From the NCBI RefSeq assembly GCF_028609845.1, contig NZ_CP063191.1, positions 868,001 through 932,000 on the forward strand: DNA of 64,000 nt, written 5' to 3'. Source of the stretch: Corynebacterium heidelbergense (GTDB taxonomy: Bacteria > Actinomycetota > Actinomycetes > Mycobacteriales > Mycobacteriaceae). The translations under genes and the position numbers were made by a program. Position 1 is the stretch's first letter; the number at the start of each line of letters is the position of its first letter. Positions 27,386 to 36,963 of the stretch are shown piece by piece. Under the pieces are notes generated by a model, which made no database searches, had not been told where the DNA came from, and saw nothing but the letters and a program-made list of their open reading frames with translations.

Positions 27386-27585
27386 CTCATGTGACAGCTG
27401 GTGCAGTGACCAGGGGGATTCCCCGCATCCCACGTGCAGGGTCTTCCGCCAAACAACTGGAGTGGCTGTTCACGCCGAATAACTCCACAGAGCAAGTAAG
27501 GGCCCGGTATCGCGACCAGGGGTTTTGCTTGCGGATTGGGAACGTGTGGGGCTGACAGCGACGACGGCAGAAAGGAACCGCAGAC

Positions 27586-28017
27586 GTGTTCTTCGGCACC
27601 TTTAGCCCCAAGCTGGACGACAAAGGCCGCCTCACGCTCCCCGCTAAGTTCCGCGAGCAACTCCACGATGGCTGCATGGTGGTAAAGGGTCAGGACCGCA
27701 GCCTGGCGGTGTATCCGCGCGGGGAATTCCTCGTGCGAGCACGCAAAGCGGCGGCCGCCTCCCGGACGAACCCCAAAGCCAGGGCGTTCGTTCGAAACCT
27801 CGCCGCCAGCGCAGATGAACAAACCCCGGATTCACAGGGGCGGATCTCCATCTCCGCTGGGCATCGGAACTATGCGGGGCTCGCCAAGGAATGCGTTGTC
27901 ATCGGATCGGTGGATTTCCTAGAGATTTGGGATGCCGACTCCTGGTCCGAATACAACCGCGAGCACGAGGCGGACTTCTCCGAGGGGATCGACGAGGCCT
28001 TCGCCGAGTTCCTCTAG
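27586..28017 (+). CDS. mraZ: transcriptional regulator MraZ
   Basis: First gene of the dcw cluster. The 143-residue protein contains two SpoVT-AbrB half-domains, each with the DXXXR signature: DDKGRLTLP near residues 11-19 and DSQGRISIS near 86-94. MraZ forms ring oligomers that bind TGGGN repeats in its own promoter, and four such boxes lie 200 bp upstream. The GTG start at 27586 follows AAAGGA by 10 nt. The gap to rsmH (about 400 bp) is unusually long for this operon. Confidence 0.95.
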   Translation: MFFGTFSPKLDDKGRLTLPAKFREQLHDGCMVVKGQDRSLAVYPRGEFLVRARKAAAASRTNPKARAFVRNLAASADEQTPDSQGRISISAGHRNYAGLAKECVVIGSVDFLEIWDADSWSEYNREHEADFSEGIDEAFAEFL

Positions 28018-28423
28018 GTGCCCCTCACCTCCGTCGGCTTCGGCGCAGCGATGGCCAGGTCAGAACCCGGAGAGCATTCGGCGACCACCCGGGCGACCAC
28101 CCGAGCGATCAGTCGGAGATCACCGTGTTGCGGTCAGGCCCTCACCTGGATGAACAACGTGGTCGTTTGATGTACTTCCCCAACATCAAGCCCGCGGAGC
28201 CATCCAGGTGGGGCCCTGTCCGTAGCACCCCAGCTACCGCCGCCGACGGCCCCCTTTTTCCCGCCCCCAGCTGCTACCGGCCGTACCCCGCCAACCGGCC
28301 GTATCCGGGAACTAGCCGGGCCCTGACAGTCAATCCCGTCCTGCCAACCGGCTATATCCCCGCGAACCGGCCACACCGAGCCACCTACGAGCCATCCCCC
28401 ACAGAAAGGAGGTGCCCCAGAAC
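28018..28423 (+). other. 406-bp mraZ-rsmH spacer with short repeats
   Basis: GC- and Pro-codon-rich DNA. It has a tandem GGCGACCACCCG pair (about 28079-28102) and four scattered copies of ACCGGCYRTAYCC-like sequence between about 28275 and 28376. One frame (ATG at 28169) is open into rsmH but has no ribosome site and an unusual Pro/Tyr/Arg composition. I do not call a gene. An internal promoter or processing site for the rest of the dcw cluster is possible. Confidence 0.4.
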
Positions 28424-29539
28424 ATGAGCATCACCCCCGGCGCGCCATCGCGCACCACACCCGACCACGCATCCCAGTCCGCCGACACTTCGGCCGGAGT
28501 TCGTCCCGCCGAGACCGCGGCCGGTGTTCAGCCCGGGCACACTCCGGTGATGTGCGAACGGATGGTGGAGCTGGTAGGTATTGGCGTCCACAATTGGAAA
28601 GAACCGGAAGCACCCGTCATCGTCGACGGGACCCTCGGCGCCGGGGGACACAGTGAGGCCTTTCTCCGCGCTTTCCCCACCGCCATCGTCGTGGGCCTGG
28701 ACCGTGATCCGGACGCCCTGCGGGAAGCCGGTGCACGCCTTGCCCCCTTCGGGCCCCGCTTCGTCAGCGCAAAGACGCGATTCGATGCTCTCCCGGAAAC
28801 GCTCGACAGCCTGGTGTCCAGCGGCGATGTGTCGGAGAGCGTCCGGCGGACTGGCGTAGCCGCATGCTTCTTCGACCTCGGCGTGTCCTCCATGCAGTTG
28901 GACCGGGAGGAACGGGGTTTCGCCTATCGCACCGACGCGCCCCTGGACATGCGCATGGACCCGGAACTCCCGCTCACCGCCGCAGATGTGCTGAACACGT
29001 ATTCGCACGGGGACCTGGCCCGCGTGCTCAAGACTTACGGCGATGAGCGCTTCGCAGGCAAAATCGCCTCCGCTGTCCTCCGGGAACGGGAGCGCGAGCC
29101 GTTTGCTACCTCCGGGCGCCTCGTGGAACTGCTTTACGCGACCATCCCCGCGGCGAGTCGGCGCACAGGCGGTCACCCCGCCAAACGGACCTTCCAGGCA
29201 TTGCGCGTGGAGGTCAACCGAGAGCTGGAGGCCCTGGAGCGCGTCATCCCCGCGGCGCTCGGCTGCCTGCCCATCGGGGGAGTAGCGGTGTTTATGAGCT
29301 ACCAATCCCTCGAAGATCGCCTGGTCAAGCGCGCTTTCTCGGAGGCCACGACTTCCCGCACCCCGGCAGGGCTGCCCATGGAACTGCCCGGCACCGAACC
29401 GGAGTTCGAACTGCTCACCCGCGGGGCTGAGCGGGCTGGCCCAGCCGAGATCGACGCCAACCCCCGAGCAGCTCCCGTTCGCGTGCGAGCCGCGCAACGC
29501 ATCCGACAGCACACCTCCCGGCCCCACCAAGAACGTTAA
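28424..29539 (+). CDS. rsmH: 16S rRNA (cytosine1402-N4)-methyltransferase RsmH
   Basis: SAM-dependent enzyme (MraW) that N4-methylates C1402 in the ribosomal decoding centre. After a 30-residue variable N-terminus come [12 protein letters not shown], the SAM-binding [43 protein letters not shown] and [17 protein letters not shown], all family signatures. The ATG at 28424 is chosen because AGGAGG lies 11 nt upstream; a GTG at 28412 sits inside that site. Length is 371 residues. Confidence 0.94.
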   Translation: MSITPGAPSRTTPDHASQSADTSAGVRPAETAAGVQPGHTPVMCERMVELVGIGVHNWKEPEAPVIVDGTLGAGGHSEAFLRAFPTAIVVGLDRDPDALREAGARLAPFGPRFVSAKTRFDALPETLDSLVSSGDVSESVRRTGVAACFFDLGVSSMQLDREERGFAYRTDAPLDMRMDPELPLTAADVLNTYSHGDLARVLKTYGDERFAGKIASAVLREREREPFATSGRLVELLYATIPAASRRTGGHPAKRTFQALRVEVNRELEALERVIPAALGCLPIGGVAVFMSYQSLEDRLVKRAFSEATTSRTPAGLPMELPGTEPEFELLTRGAERAGPAEIDANPRAAPVRVRAAQRIRQHTSRPHQER

Positions 29540-29552
29540 GGACACCCCCCTC

Positions 29553-30434
29553 ATGCCCCCGACAGGTACCCTCCACGACCTGCCACCCCGGACTGAGCGC
29601 CGCACGGCATTCCGACCCGACCGCCGGAAAACCCCCGGGGCCACGCAGACCCCCGTGGGCCCGCGCCGCGTCGAGCGCGCGGCGGCGGCATCTCCCTCGG
29701 CAACCCAGACTCGACGCACCTCCCCCCGCACCGGGGCAGCGGCGGCACCTCGGACTTCGGTGGGCGCACGGCGCACCGTCTCCGTCCGCGGTCGGCGAGT
29801 GGTGGACTACAACCGCGCCAACTCGGCCGTCGTTCGCCTCGTGGGGGTGGTCGCGGCGATGCTGATCGTGGGCATCGCGGTGATCATGTACTTGTCGGCG
29901 GTGACAACGGACCAGTCCTTCCGGATCGCCGAGGCGCGCAAGCAGACGACTTCTGTGGGCAACGAGCTGGAGAGCCTGGAGCGGGATGTCACCGTCGCCC
30001 GGTCCTCTGGTCACGTCGCGGAGCGGGCCGCGCAGTTGGGCATGGTCGTGCCCAACCAACCCGGTGTTTTGGAGGCTCGGGGAGCGGATGGGCGGGACAT
30101 CGTGGAGACCCGGCCCAGCAATGCTGAGGGCAATCGGCCGATTCAGGACGTCAACGGCCGCCAACAGCGCCGGGGGGCTACGTCCAACCCCGCCGAGACC
30201 GCCAACGTCCCAGGGCTGGCCCCTTCCGATCCCGCCGGACAAGCCGCAGTGATTCGGGGCACACCCGGGCAGCCCGCCGGCGCACCCCAGGCGGCGGAGT
30301 TGCCCTATGCGCCGTCGACTGGGCCCGCTGCTCCTGTTGCCCCGCCCGCTGCGGCTGCGCCTGCCGCCCCTCCCGCTGCGGCCCCGGCAGCCCCGGCCTC
30401 GGCACCGGCAGCCCCCGTTGCTCCCCGCACCTAA
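29553..30434 (+). CDS. ftsL: FtsL-like septum protein with Pro/Ala-rich C-terminus
   Basis: Bitopic membrane protein in the position of ftsL between rsmH and ftsI. A long Arg/Thr/Pro-rich cytoplasmic part (1-90) precedes one transmembrane helix (about 92-115). A short coiled-coil-like segment (TTSVGNELESLERDVTVARS) follows with the FtsL-typical AERAAQLGMVVP. The last ~60 residues are almost only Ala and Pro. FtsL forms a complex with FtsQ and FtsB/DivIC and stimulates FtsWI. At 293 residues it is much longer than enterobacterial FtsL, as is common in corynebacteria. Confidence 0.85.
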   Translation: MPPTGTLHDLPPRTERRTAFRPDRRKTPGATQTPVGPRRVERAAAASPSATQTRRTSPRTGAAAAPRTSVGARRTVSVRGRRVVDYNRANSAVVRLVGVVAAMLIVGIAVIMYLSAVTTDQSFRIAEARKQTTSVGNELESLERDVTVARSSGHVAERAAQLGMVVPNQPGVLEARGADGRDIVETRPSNAEGNRPIQDVNGRQQRRGATSNPAETANVPGLAPSDPAGQAAVIRGTPGQPAGAPQAAELPYAPSTGPAAPVAPPAAAAPAAPPAAAPAAPASAPAAPVAPRT

Positions 30435-30695
30435 GTTCCGCGGTCGGCCGAGGCGGGCAATACGGACCCCTTGTTCGAGCTCGCCTTCGCCCCACCCCCA
30501 ACTCCAATCGCACGTGACACGCCGCAGCGGTGCCGAGACGGATTTTGTCCGCCGGCCGGTACACAATAGCGAGCGAGCCGGTGGTGCCCGCTAGACGGCG
30601 GCCTTGTCGCCACCGCCGCACCCCCTAGCCCCGCCCATCCCGACCCATGCCGCAATAACCCACCCTGCTGACCCGAAAGTTGAGGACCGTCCGCG

Positions 30696-32639
30696 TTGGC
30701 CGCTGAAAATGACCGCTCCGGATCCCCATCGGGGTCCTCTGCTGCGCGCGCGGGTCGGTCTCCGGTGGCCAACTCCTGGATGATTGTGGACGCCAGTACG
30801 GCGCGCTTCAACAAGCGCGTTCGCATTGTGCTCCTCATCGTGGTCCTCGTTGTTCTCGCCATGGTGCTGCGGCTGACGTGGGTGCAGCTCATCGCGGGAC
30901 CCAACCTGGCGGAGCAGGCCTCCCAGCAGCGCACCGCAGTAATTGCAGAACCGGCCCACCGGGGCCAGATCACGGACCGCAATGGGCAGGTGCTGGCGTA
31001 CACGATGGAGGCCCGCAGCCTGTCGGTGCACCCGAATCGTCTGCGGCAGTACATGGAGGAGCGCCACGAGCTATATCCCGATCAAGCGGCGGCCCCGGAC
31101 CAGCGGCTAGATGAGATTGTGCGCACCCTGCCCGGGATGATCGAGGAGGCCAGCAAGAAGAACACCTCGCAGCGTCGGCCGGAAATCAAGGAGAAGGACC
31201 TGCGGGATACCCTGACCTCTAACTCCACCTACGAGGTGCTCGTCCGCGACGTGGACCCGGATGTCGCCCAGGCGGTTGTAAGTAAGTTCCCAGAGATCAC
31301 CGCGGAGCGCCAGGACGTGCGGATGTACCCCAATGGGGCCGTGGGCCAAAACGTGGTGGGCAAAATCAGCGCAGACAACCAGGGGCAGTTTGGGTTGGAG
31401 CTCGCCCAGGATTCGCACTTGCAGGGCATCAACGGGTCCCGCACGGTGGACGTGGCTGGAGATGGCTATGCCATCCCCGGGTCCACCCGCGACGAGCACC
31501 CCGCAGTCGACGGCGATGCGTACAAGCTCACGATCGACCTGGACGCCCAAACGTTCGTCCAACAGCAGGTGCAGCAGGCCCGGGAAAAGTCCGGCGCGAA
31601 AGCCGCCAACGCTGTCGTGCTCGACGCCCAAACCGGGGAGATTGTGGCGATGGCCAGCTCGGATACGATCAACCCCAACGGGGACATCCAGCAGCAGTTA
31701 CGGGACAAGAAGGTGTTCGGGGACCGCAACACGGCCGATACCTTCGAGCCCGGATCCGTCGCTAAGGTCATGACCGCCGCCGCGGCCATCGAGGAGGGGA
31801 AGACGGCCCCCGACGAGGTCCTGCAGGTCCCAGGCAGCATCAACATGGCCGGAGTCACGGTGAAGGATGCCTGGCAGCACGGGGTGTTGCCGCTGACCAC
31901 CACGGGTGTATTTGGTAAGTCCTCCAACGTGGGCACGCTCATGCTGGCGCAGCGGGTGGGCCAGGACAAGATGTACGAATACTTCCAGAAGTTCGGCATT
32001 GGGCAACCCACCGACTTGGGGCTGCCCTACGAGTCCTCCGGCTACATGCCAGCCCTGCCCCAGTGGTCCGGGGGCACCTTCGCCAACCTGCCCATCGGCC
32101 AGGGCATGAGCGTCACCATGGTGCAGATGGCCAGCATCTACCAAGCGCTGGCCAACAAAGGGGTGCGGGTTCAGCCCCACCTCATTAAATCCATCGCCGC
32201 CGCGGACGGCACGAACATCCCGGTCCCCGAACCGGCCTCCACGCGGGTCGTGTCCCCGTCGACCGCCGAGACGGCGGTGAACATGTTCCGGGGCGTGACC
32301 CAGGCGGACCCGACGGGGCTCAACCGGGGCACGGCTCCGCAGGCAGCGATTCCCGGGTACCAAATCTCCGGTAAGACCGGCACTGCCCAGCAGATCAACC
32401 CGGATACCGGGGCCTACTCCAACTCTGCGTACTGGATTACGTTCACCGGGATCGCCCCGGCGGACAACCCGCGCTTCGTCGTCTCGCTCATGCTGGACAA
32501 TCCCCAGCGCGGACCGGACGGCGGCGCCGGCGGCACCGCAGCTCCCCTGTTCAACGACATTGCCTCGTGGCTGCTGGACCACTACAACGTTCCGCTATCG
32601 CCGGATCCCGGCCCGATGCTCAGACTGCAGGATCACTAG
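30696..32639 (+). CDS. ftsI: septal class B penicillin-binding protein FtsI (PBP3)
   Basis: Transpeptidase that cross-links septal peptidoglycan with FtsW. One N-terminal transmembrane helix (about 43-65), a PBP dimerisation domain with RGQITDRNGQVLAY, then the transpeptidase domain with catalytic S354-V-A-K357, S409-S-N411 and K560-T-G562 motifs. Length is 647 residues. A TTG start at 30696 is used: TTGAGGA lies about 11 nt upstream, and no ATG or GTG occurs before the conserved N-terminus. The 260-bp gap from ftsL may contain a promoter, but I see no clear one. Stop and murE start are 3 nt apart. Confidence 0.94.
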   Translation: MAAENDRSGSPSGSSAARAGRSPVANSWMIVDASTARFNKRVRIVLLIVVLVVLAMVLRLTWVQLIAGPNLAEQASQQRTAVIAEPAHRGQITDRNGQVLAYTMEARSLSVHPNRLRQYMEERHELYPDQAAAPDQRLDEIVRTLPGMIEEASKKNTSQRRPEIKEKDLRDTLTSNSTYEVLVRDVDPDVAQAVVSKFPEITAERQDVRMYPNGAVGQNVVGKISADNQGQFGLELAQDSHLQGINGSRTVDVAGDGYAIPGSTRDEHPAVDGDAYKLTIDLDAQTFVQQQVQQAREKSGAKAANAVVLDAQTGEIVAMASSDTINPNGDIQQQLRDKKVFGDRNTADTFEPGSVAKVMTAAAAIEEGKTAPDEVLQVPGSINMAGVTVKDAWQHGVLPLTTTGVFGKSSNVGTLMLAQRVGQDKMYEYFQKFGIGQPTDLGLPYESSGYMPALPQWSGGTFANLPIGQGMSVTMVQMASIYQALANKGVRVQPHLIKSIAAADGTNIPVPEPASTRVVSPSTAETAVNMFRGVTQADPTGLNRGTAPQAAIPGYQISGKTGTAQQINPDTGAYSNSAYWITFTGIAPADNPRFVVSLMLDNPQRGPDGGAGGTAAPLFNDIASWLLDHYNVPLSPDPGPMLRLQDH

Positions 32640-32642
32640 ACA

Positions 32643-34280
32643 ATGACTTACTCTGGCCCGTACTCTCCGCCCACGCTGCACGACCTCGCCGATCTCACCG
32701 GCGGTCACGTGGCCCCCCGGCATGCCCACGTCAGCGTGCACAGTGCTTCCATTTCTTCCCAGGACGTCGCCGCGGACGGACTGTTCTGCGCCGTGCCCGG
32801 GACCCGCACCCACGGGGCCACCTTCGCCAGTTCCTCCGGGGCCGCGGCAGTGCTCACGGATGCCCGTGGGGCGAAGCTGCTGGAGGAGCACGGTTGCGAG
32901 CTGCCGGTGCTCATCGTCGATGACGTGCGCAAGTGGATGGGCCCCGTGGCCGCCGAAGTCTATGGTCACCCCGCCAAGGGCCTCACGATCGTGGGGATTA
33001 CGGGCACGAGCGGCAAGACAACCACCAGCTACCTGGTGGAGCGGGCCCTCATGAGCGAGCACCACGTCGGCATCATCGGCACAACTGGCACCCGAATCAA
33101 CGGCCGTCCGGTAGAGACCAAACTGACTACCCCGGAAGCGCCGACGATGCAGGCACTACTGCGGCAGATGCGGGACGAATCCGTCACCCACGTCGTCATG
33201 GAGGTGTCCTCCCACGCCCTCCAACTCGGTCGGGTCCGCGGCATCCCCTTCGACGTCGTGGCCTTCACGAACCTCAGCCAAGATCACCTGGACTTCCACC
33301 CCACGATGGAGGACTACTTTCAAGCCAAGCGGACCTTGTTCGTGGACCCCGATGGCGCCTACGGGGCCAACTCCGCCCCCCGGTCGGCTGCTAAGCAGCA
33401 GGCGGTGATCTGCATCGAGGACGTGTGGGGCCAGCGCCTGGCCAGCGAAACCGAGGGCGCCGCCACCGTCAGCGCCACTCCCGGGCCGGGCGCGGCCACG
33501 TGGAACGTGGAGGCGGTCCAGGTATCCCAGTCCGGTCGGCAGAACATCACCCTCACCCACCGCGCCGGGGCGGACGGGGTGGGCGAAACCATCGACTACA
33601 GCATCGGCCTGGCCGGCAGCTTCAACGTCGCCAACAGCGTTATAGCCATCGCCTCCGCCACCGCTGCCGGGGTGGCCTCGCGCCGCGCGGCCGTTGCGCT
33701 CGCCGACGTGCAGGTACCCGGGCGGATGCAGGCCGTAGACGCCGGGCAGGACTTTCTGGCCGTCGTGGACTACGCCCACAAACCGGGCGCCGTCGCCGCA
33801 GTGCTGGGAACGCTCTCGGACTACCTGCCTAGCCCCACCGGGCGCATCGCTATCGTCCTGGGCGCCGGGGGAAATCGCGACCGGGACAAGCGCCCCAAGA
33901 TGGGGCACTACGCAGCCGCTATGGCCGACGCAGTCTTCGTCACCGACGACAACCCCCGCGACGAGGACCCACAAACGATCCGCGCGGAAGTGCTCGCGGG
34001 CGCCCGTGAGGTAGCGCTCGGTCCTGGCGTCCAGAAGAAAGAAGAACAACACGGGCCAGCCAGCCACGTGGAAGAAATCGCCGACCGCGCCCGGGCCATC
34101 GCCGCGGCCGTGGCCTGGGCCCAGCCGGGCGACGCGATCGTCATTGCCGGGAAGGGCCACGAAAAGGGCCAAGAAATCCGCGGAGTGATGCACGAGTTTG
34201 ACGATCTGGCACAGCTAACATCAGCACTGAACCAGCGCATGGCGCACAATTCGACGAACAACCAGGAGAAGCAGCCATGA
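32643..34280 (+). CDS. murE: UDP-MurNAc-tripeptide synthetase MurE (meso-diaminopimelate-adding)
   Basis: Adds meso-diaminopimelate to UDP-MurNAc-L-Ala-D-Glu. The ATP loop is GITGTSGKTTT (about 119-129), the carbamylated-lysine region QAKRTLF is present, and the amino-acid selectivity motif is DNPRDEDP (D436, N437, P438, R439). DNPR is diagnostic for diaminopimelate rather than lysine. Length is 545 residues, slightly long because of an Ala/Gly/Pro insertion near 278-310. murF overlaps the stop by 4 nt. Confidence 0.95.
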   Translation: MTYSGPYSPPTLHDLADLTGGHVAPRHAHVSVHSASISSQDVAADGLFCAVPGTRTHGATFASSSGAAAVLTDARGAKLLEEHGCELPVLIVDDVRKWMGPVAAEVYGHPAKGLTIVGITGTSGKTTTSYLVERALMSEHHVGIIGTTGTRINGRPVETKLTTPEAPTMQALLRQMRDESVTHVVMEVSSHALQLGRVRGIPFDVVAFTNLSQDHLDFHPTMEDYFQAKRTLFVDPDGAYGANSAPRSAAKQQAVICIEDVWGQRLASETEGAATVSATPGPGAATWNVEAVQVSQSGRQNITLTHRAGADGVGETIDYSIGLAGSFNVANSVIAIASATAAGVASRRAAVALADVQVPGRMQAVDAGQDFLAVVDYAHKPGAVAAVLGTLSDYLPSPTGRIAIVLGAGGNRDRDKRPKMGHYAAAMADAVFVTDDNPRDEDPQTIRAEVLAGAREVALGPGVQKKEEQHGPASHVEEIADRARAIAAAVAWAQPGDAIVIAGKGHEKGQEIRGVMHEFDDLAQLTSALNQRMAHNSTNNQEKQP

Positions 34281-35758
34281 TCGAATTGACGGTCGGCGAT
34301 ATCGCAACAATTACCGGCGGTGGGCACCTCACCGGCGGCATTGACCCCGAAGCTACGGTCTCCGGCCCCGTGGAATTCGATTCGCGTCGCATCACCCCGG
34401 GCAGCATTTTCATGGCTCTTCCCGGAGCTCACGTGGATGGGCACGACTTCGCCGCCGATGCGCTCAAGAAGGGGGCCGCGCTGTTACTGCTGGCGAAAGA
34501 CGTCAATCTGGCCGCGCTCATTGTGCCGCGCGCCGAGATGGCGGAGGACGCGGCAAACGCCACCGCCTTCGAGTTTGATTACGAGGGCCATGGGGCCTCA
34601 ATTCTGGCTGCCGTGGATAAACTCGCCCGCTATAACACCGATGAATTGGTCCGCACTAACGGAATGCTCGTCGTGGGAGTGACCGGATCCGCTGGAAAAA
34701 CCAGCTCGAAGGACCTCATTGGGGCGGTATTGCAGATGGTGGGGGAGACCATTGCGCCCCCCGGCAGCTTTAATAACGAAATCGGATTGCCCTATACCGC
34801 GCTGCGGGCCGTTCCCAGCACGAAGTTTCTTGTCGCGGAGATGTCCGCCCGCGGGCAGGGGCACATCCGGCACCTCACGGAAGTGGTACCGCCGCGCTTC
34901 GGCGTGGTACTCAACGTGGGCAGCGCCCACCTGGGGGAGTTCGGATCCCGGGAAGCTATCGCGCGGGCCAAGAGCGAGCTGATCCAGGCGCTACCAGCCG
35001 ACGGCGTGGCCGTGCTCAACGCCGACGACGATAAGGTGCGCGCGATGGCCGAGCTCACCGACGCGAAGGTCGTGACGTTTTCCGCCGCAGCCGCCGATGG
35101 GGCTGACTACTACGCCACCGAAATCGTCCTGGACGAGGTGGCCCGCGCCTCCTTCACGCTGCACCACCCCGCGGGGGAACCCCAGCGCATCGAGCTGGGC
35201 GTGTTCGGCGCCCACCAGGTCTCCAACGCCTTGGCCGCGGCCGCCGTCGGGATCGAGGCGGGGGTCCCCCCGCAGCTCGTGGCCCAGGCCCTCGGGGAGC
35301 ACGTGGCCGCCAGCGAAAACCGCATGGACGTGCGCCGGACCCGGGAGGGCGTGACCATCATCAACGATTCCTACAACGCCAACCCGGAGTCGATGCGCGC
35401 GGGCGTGGACGCCCTGGCGTACACTGCCACCGGCCGCGCCGACGCGCAAAGCTGGGCCGTGTTGGGCCAGATGAGCGAGCTGGGGGAGGACGCTGTTGCT
35501 GCGCACACCGACCTCGGAGCGCTGTTGGGGCGTCGGCGGATCGACAACGTTGTGGTTGTTGGGTCTGGGGTTAACCAACGGGCACTGGCGGCCTCGGCCC
35601 GGCAGGAAGGAGTGGAAACGCACATGGTGGAGGATATCGACGCCGCCGTGAACTTCCTGGACCAGAATTTGCGCCCCAATGATGTGGTGCTGATCAAAGC
35701 CTCCTATTCGGATGGGCTGTGGGGAATCGCCCGGGGTTTGCTGGACGATGGGCAGTAG
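34277..35758 (+). CDS. murF: UDP-MurNAc-tripeptide:D-Ala-D-Ala ligase MurF
   Basis: Completes the UDP-MurNAc pentapeptide. Visible motifs: VVGVTGSAGKTSSKD (P-loop), GSFNNEIGLP, LVAEMSARGQGHI, ENRMDVRRT and INDSYNANPESM. Length (493) is normal. The ATG overlaps the murE stop (ATGA), which implies translational coupling. The ddl gene that makes its D-Ala-D-Ala substrate is not in this cluster. Confidence 0.95.
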   Translation: MIELTVGDIATITGGGHLTGGIDPEATVSGPVEFDSRRITPGSIFMALPGAHVDGHDFAADALKKGAALLLLAKDVNLAALIVPRAEMAEDAANATAFEFDYEGHGASILAAVDKLARYNTDELVRTNGMLVVGVTGSAGKTSSKDLIGAVLQMVGETIAPPGSFNNEIGLPYTALRAVPSTKFLVAEMSARGQGHIRHLTEVVPPRFGVVLNVGSAHLGEFGSREAIARAKSELIQALPADGVAVLNADDDKVRAMAELTDAKVVTFSAAAADGADYYATEIVLDEVARASFTLHHPAGEPQRIELGVFGAHQVSNALAAAAVGIEAGVPPQLVAQALGEHVAASENRMDVRRTREGVTIINDSYNANPESMRAGVDALAYTATGRADAQSWAVLGQMSELGEDAVAAHTDLGALLGRRRIDNVVVVGSGVNQRALAASARQEGVETHMVEDIDAAVNFLDQNLRPNDVVLIKASYSDGLWGIARGLLDDGQ

Positions 35759-35830
35759 TAGGGCGCACGGCACCCGCGCCCAAACCCGCGGGGTAGGTAG
35801 TAGAGGAATATCAAGGAGCTCGACGAACCA

Positions 35831-36934
35831 ATGATGCAGATTATTATCGCCGGAGCGGTGGCCTTTATGGTCTCTGTATTCCTCACGCCGGTGTTGATCC
35901 GGAAGTTCTCCGCAGAGGGGTTGGGCCAGGAGATCCGGGAGGATGGGCCCAAGTCCCACCTGAAGAAGCGGGGCACTCCCACGATGGGCGGCATTGCGCT
36001 GTTGGCCGGGTTAGTCTGCGGTTACCTGGCCGCAGTCCTGTTCGGCTTGGCCACGACAGGGGCGGGGCCCGGAGTTTCCGGCCCCTTGGTGCTGGGGCTC
36101 ACCCTGTGCCTGGGCTTGCTGGGCTTTTCAGACGACTACATCAAGTTGGTCAAGGGCCGGAATCTGGGCCTCAGCGCCAAGATGAAGCTGGTGGGCCAAC
36201 TAGCGCTGGCGGTGGTCTTCGGCATTCTCATCTTGCAATTCCCCAATGACCAGGGCCTGACTCCCGCGACGACGCATCTGTCCTTTATCCGATCGCTGCC
36301 GACCTTCAACGTGGCGATCGGCGGCACGATCATTGGCTCTATCCTTTTCCTCATCTTCATCTACCTGGTGATTTCCGCGTGGTCGAATGCCGTGAACCTC
36401 ACCGACGGGCTCGATGGGCTGGCCGCCGGAATCACGGCGATTGTCATGGGGGCCTACGTCCTCATCACATTCTGGCAGTTCCGCAATGCCTGCTCGACCG
36501 GCCCCGCACCCGGTTGTTATGCCGTTCGGGATCCACTGGATTTGGCCGTGCTCGCGTCTGCGGGCTTGGGGGCCTGTTTGGGCTTCCTGTGGTGGAATGC
36601 CGCGCCCGCGAAGATCTTCATGGGGGATACCGGTTCCCTGGCGCTCGGGGGTTTGGTGGCGGGCTTGTCCATCACTTCTCAGACGGAATTGCTCATGATT
36701 ATTGTGGGGGCCGTCTTTGTGGCGGAGGCCGCGAGTGTGGTTATCCAGGTCGGGTCCTTCAAGGCCACGGGGAAGCGCGTTTTTCGGATGGCCCCGTTCC
36801 ACCACCACTTTGAAAATGGGGGATGGGCTGAAACCACCGTTGTCATCCGCTTCTGGCTTATCGCGGCGTTGGCCGCTTGCACCGGGTTCGGGATCTTCTA
36901 CGGCGAATGGCTAAGCGCTGCATCCCTGCAGTGA
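35831..36934 (+). CDS. mraY: phospho-MurNAc-pentapeptide translocase MraY
   Basis: Integral membrane enzyme that transfers phospho-MurNAc-pentapeptide to undecaprenyl phosphate, making lipid I. Ten hydrophobic helices are visible. Signature segments: [28 protein letters not shown] with the DD pair, [10 protein letters not shown] with catalytic Asp, [10 protein letters not shown], and the HHHFE-like [14 protein letters not shown] loop. AAGGAG precedes two consecutive ATGs (35831 and 35834); either may be used. Length is 367 residues. Confidence 0.96.
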   Translation: MMQIIIAGAVAFMVSVFLTPVLIRKFSAEGLGQEIREDGPKSHLKKRGTPTMGGIALLAGLVCGYLAAVLFGLATTGAGPGVSGPLVLGLTLCLGLLGFSDDYIKLVKGRNLGLSAKMKLVGQLALAVVFGILILQFPNDQGLTPATTHLSFIRSLPTFNVAIGGTIIGSILFLIFIYLVISAWSNAVNLTDGLDGLAAGITAIVMGAYVLITFWQFRNACSTGPAPGCYAVRDPLDLAVLASAGLGACLGFLWWNAAPAKIFMGDTGSLALGGLVAGLSITSQTELLMIIVGAVFVAEAASVVIQVGSFKATGKRVFRMAPFHHHFENGGWAETTVVIRFWLIAALAACTGFGIFYGEWLSAASLQ

Positions 36935-36963
36935 TTTATGCTTTGCCCCCCAGCGCAGGAAAG

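Larger units (their letters stand above)
27048..27585. other. intergenic region between DUF3040 and mraZ
   Basis: 538 bp. It holds an intrinsic terminator (27133-27174), then AT-richer DNA with the MraZ box array and promoter (27352-27385), and a 200-nt mraZ leader. No convincing coding frame lies within it. Confidence 0.6.

Noticed and set aside
26353..27585. RNase P RNA or another structural RNA near mraZ
   Set aside because: The GAGGAAAGTCC-type RNase P core is absent; only an intrinsic terminator and MraZ boxes are clear.
28169..28427. Pro/Tyr-rich small open frame before rsmH
   Set aside because: No ribosome site, repeats in the DNA explain the composition, and it runs into the rsmH start.
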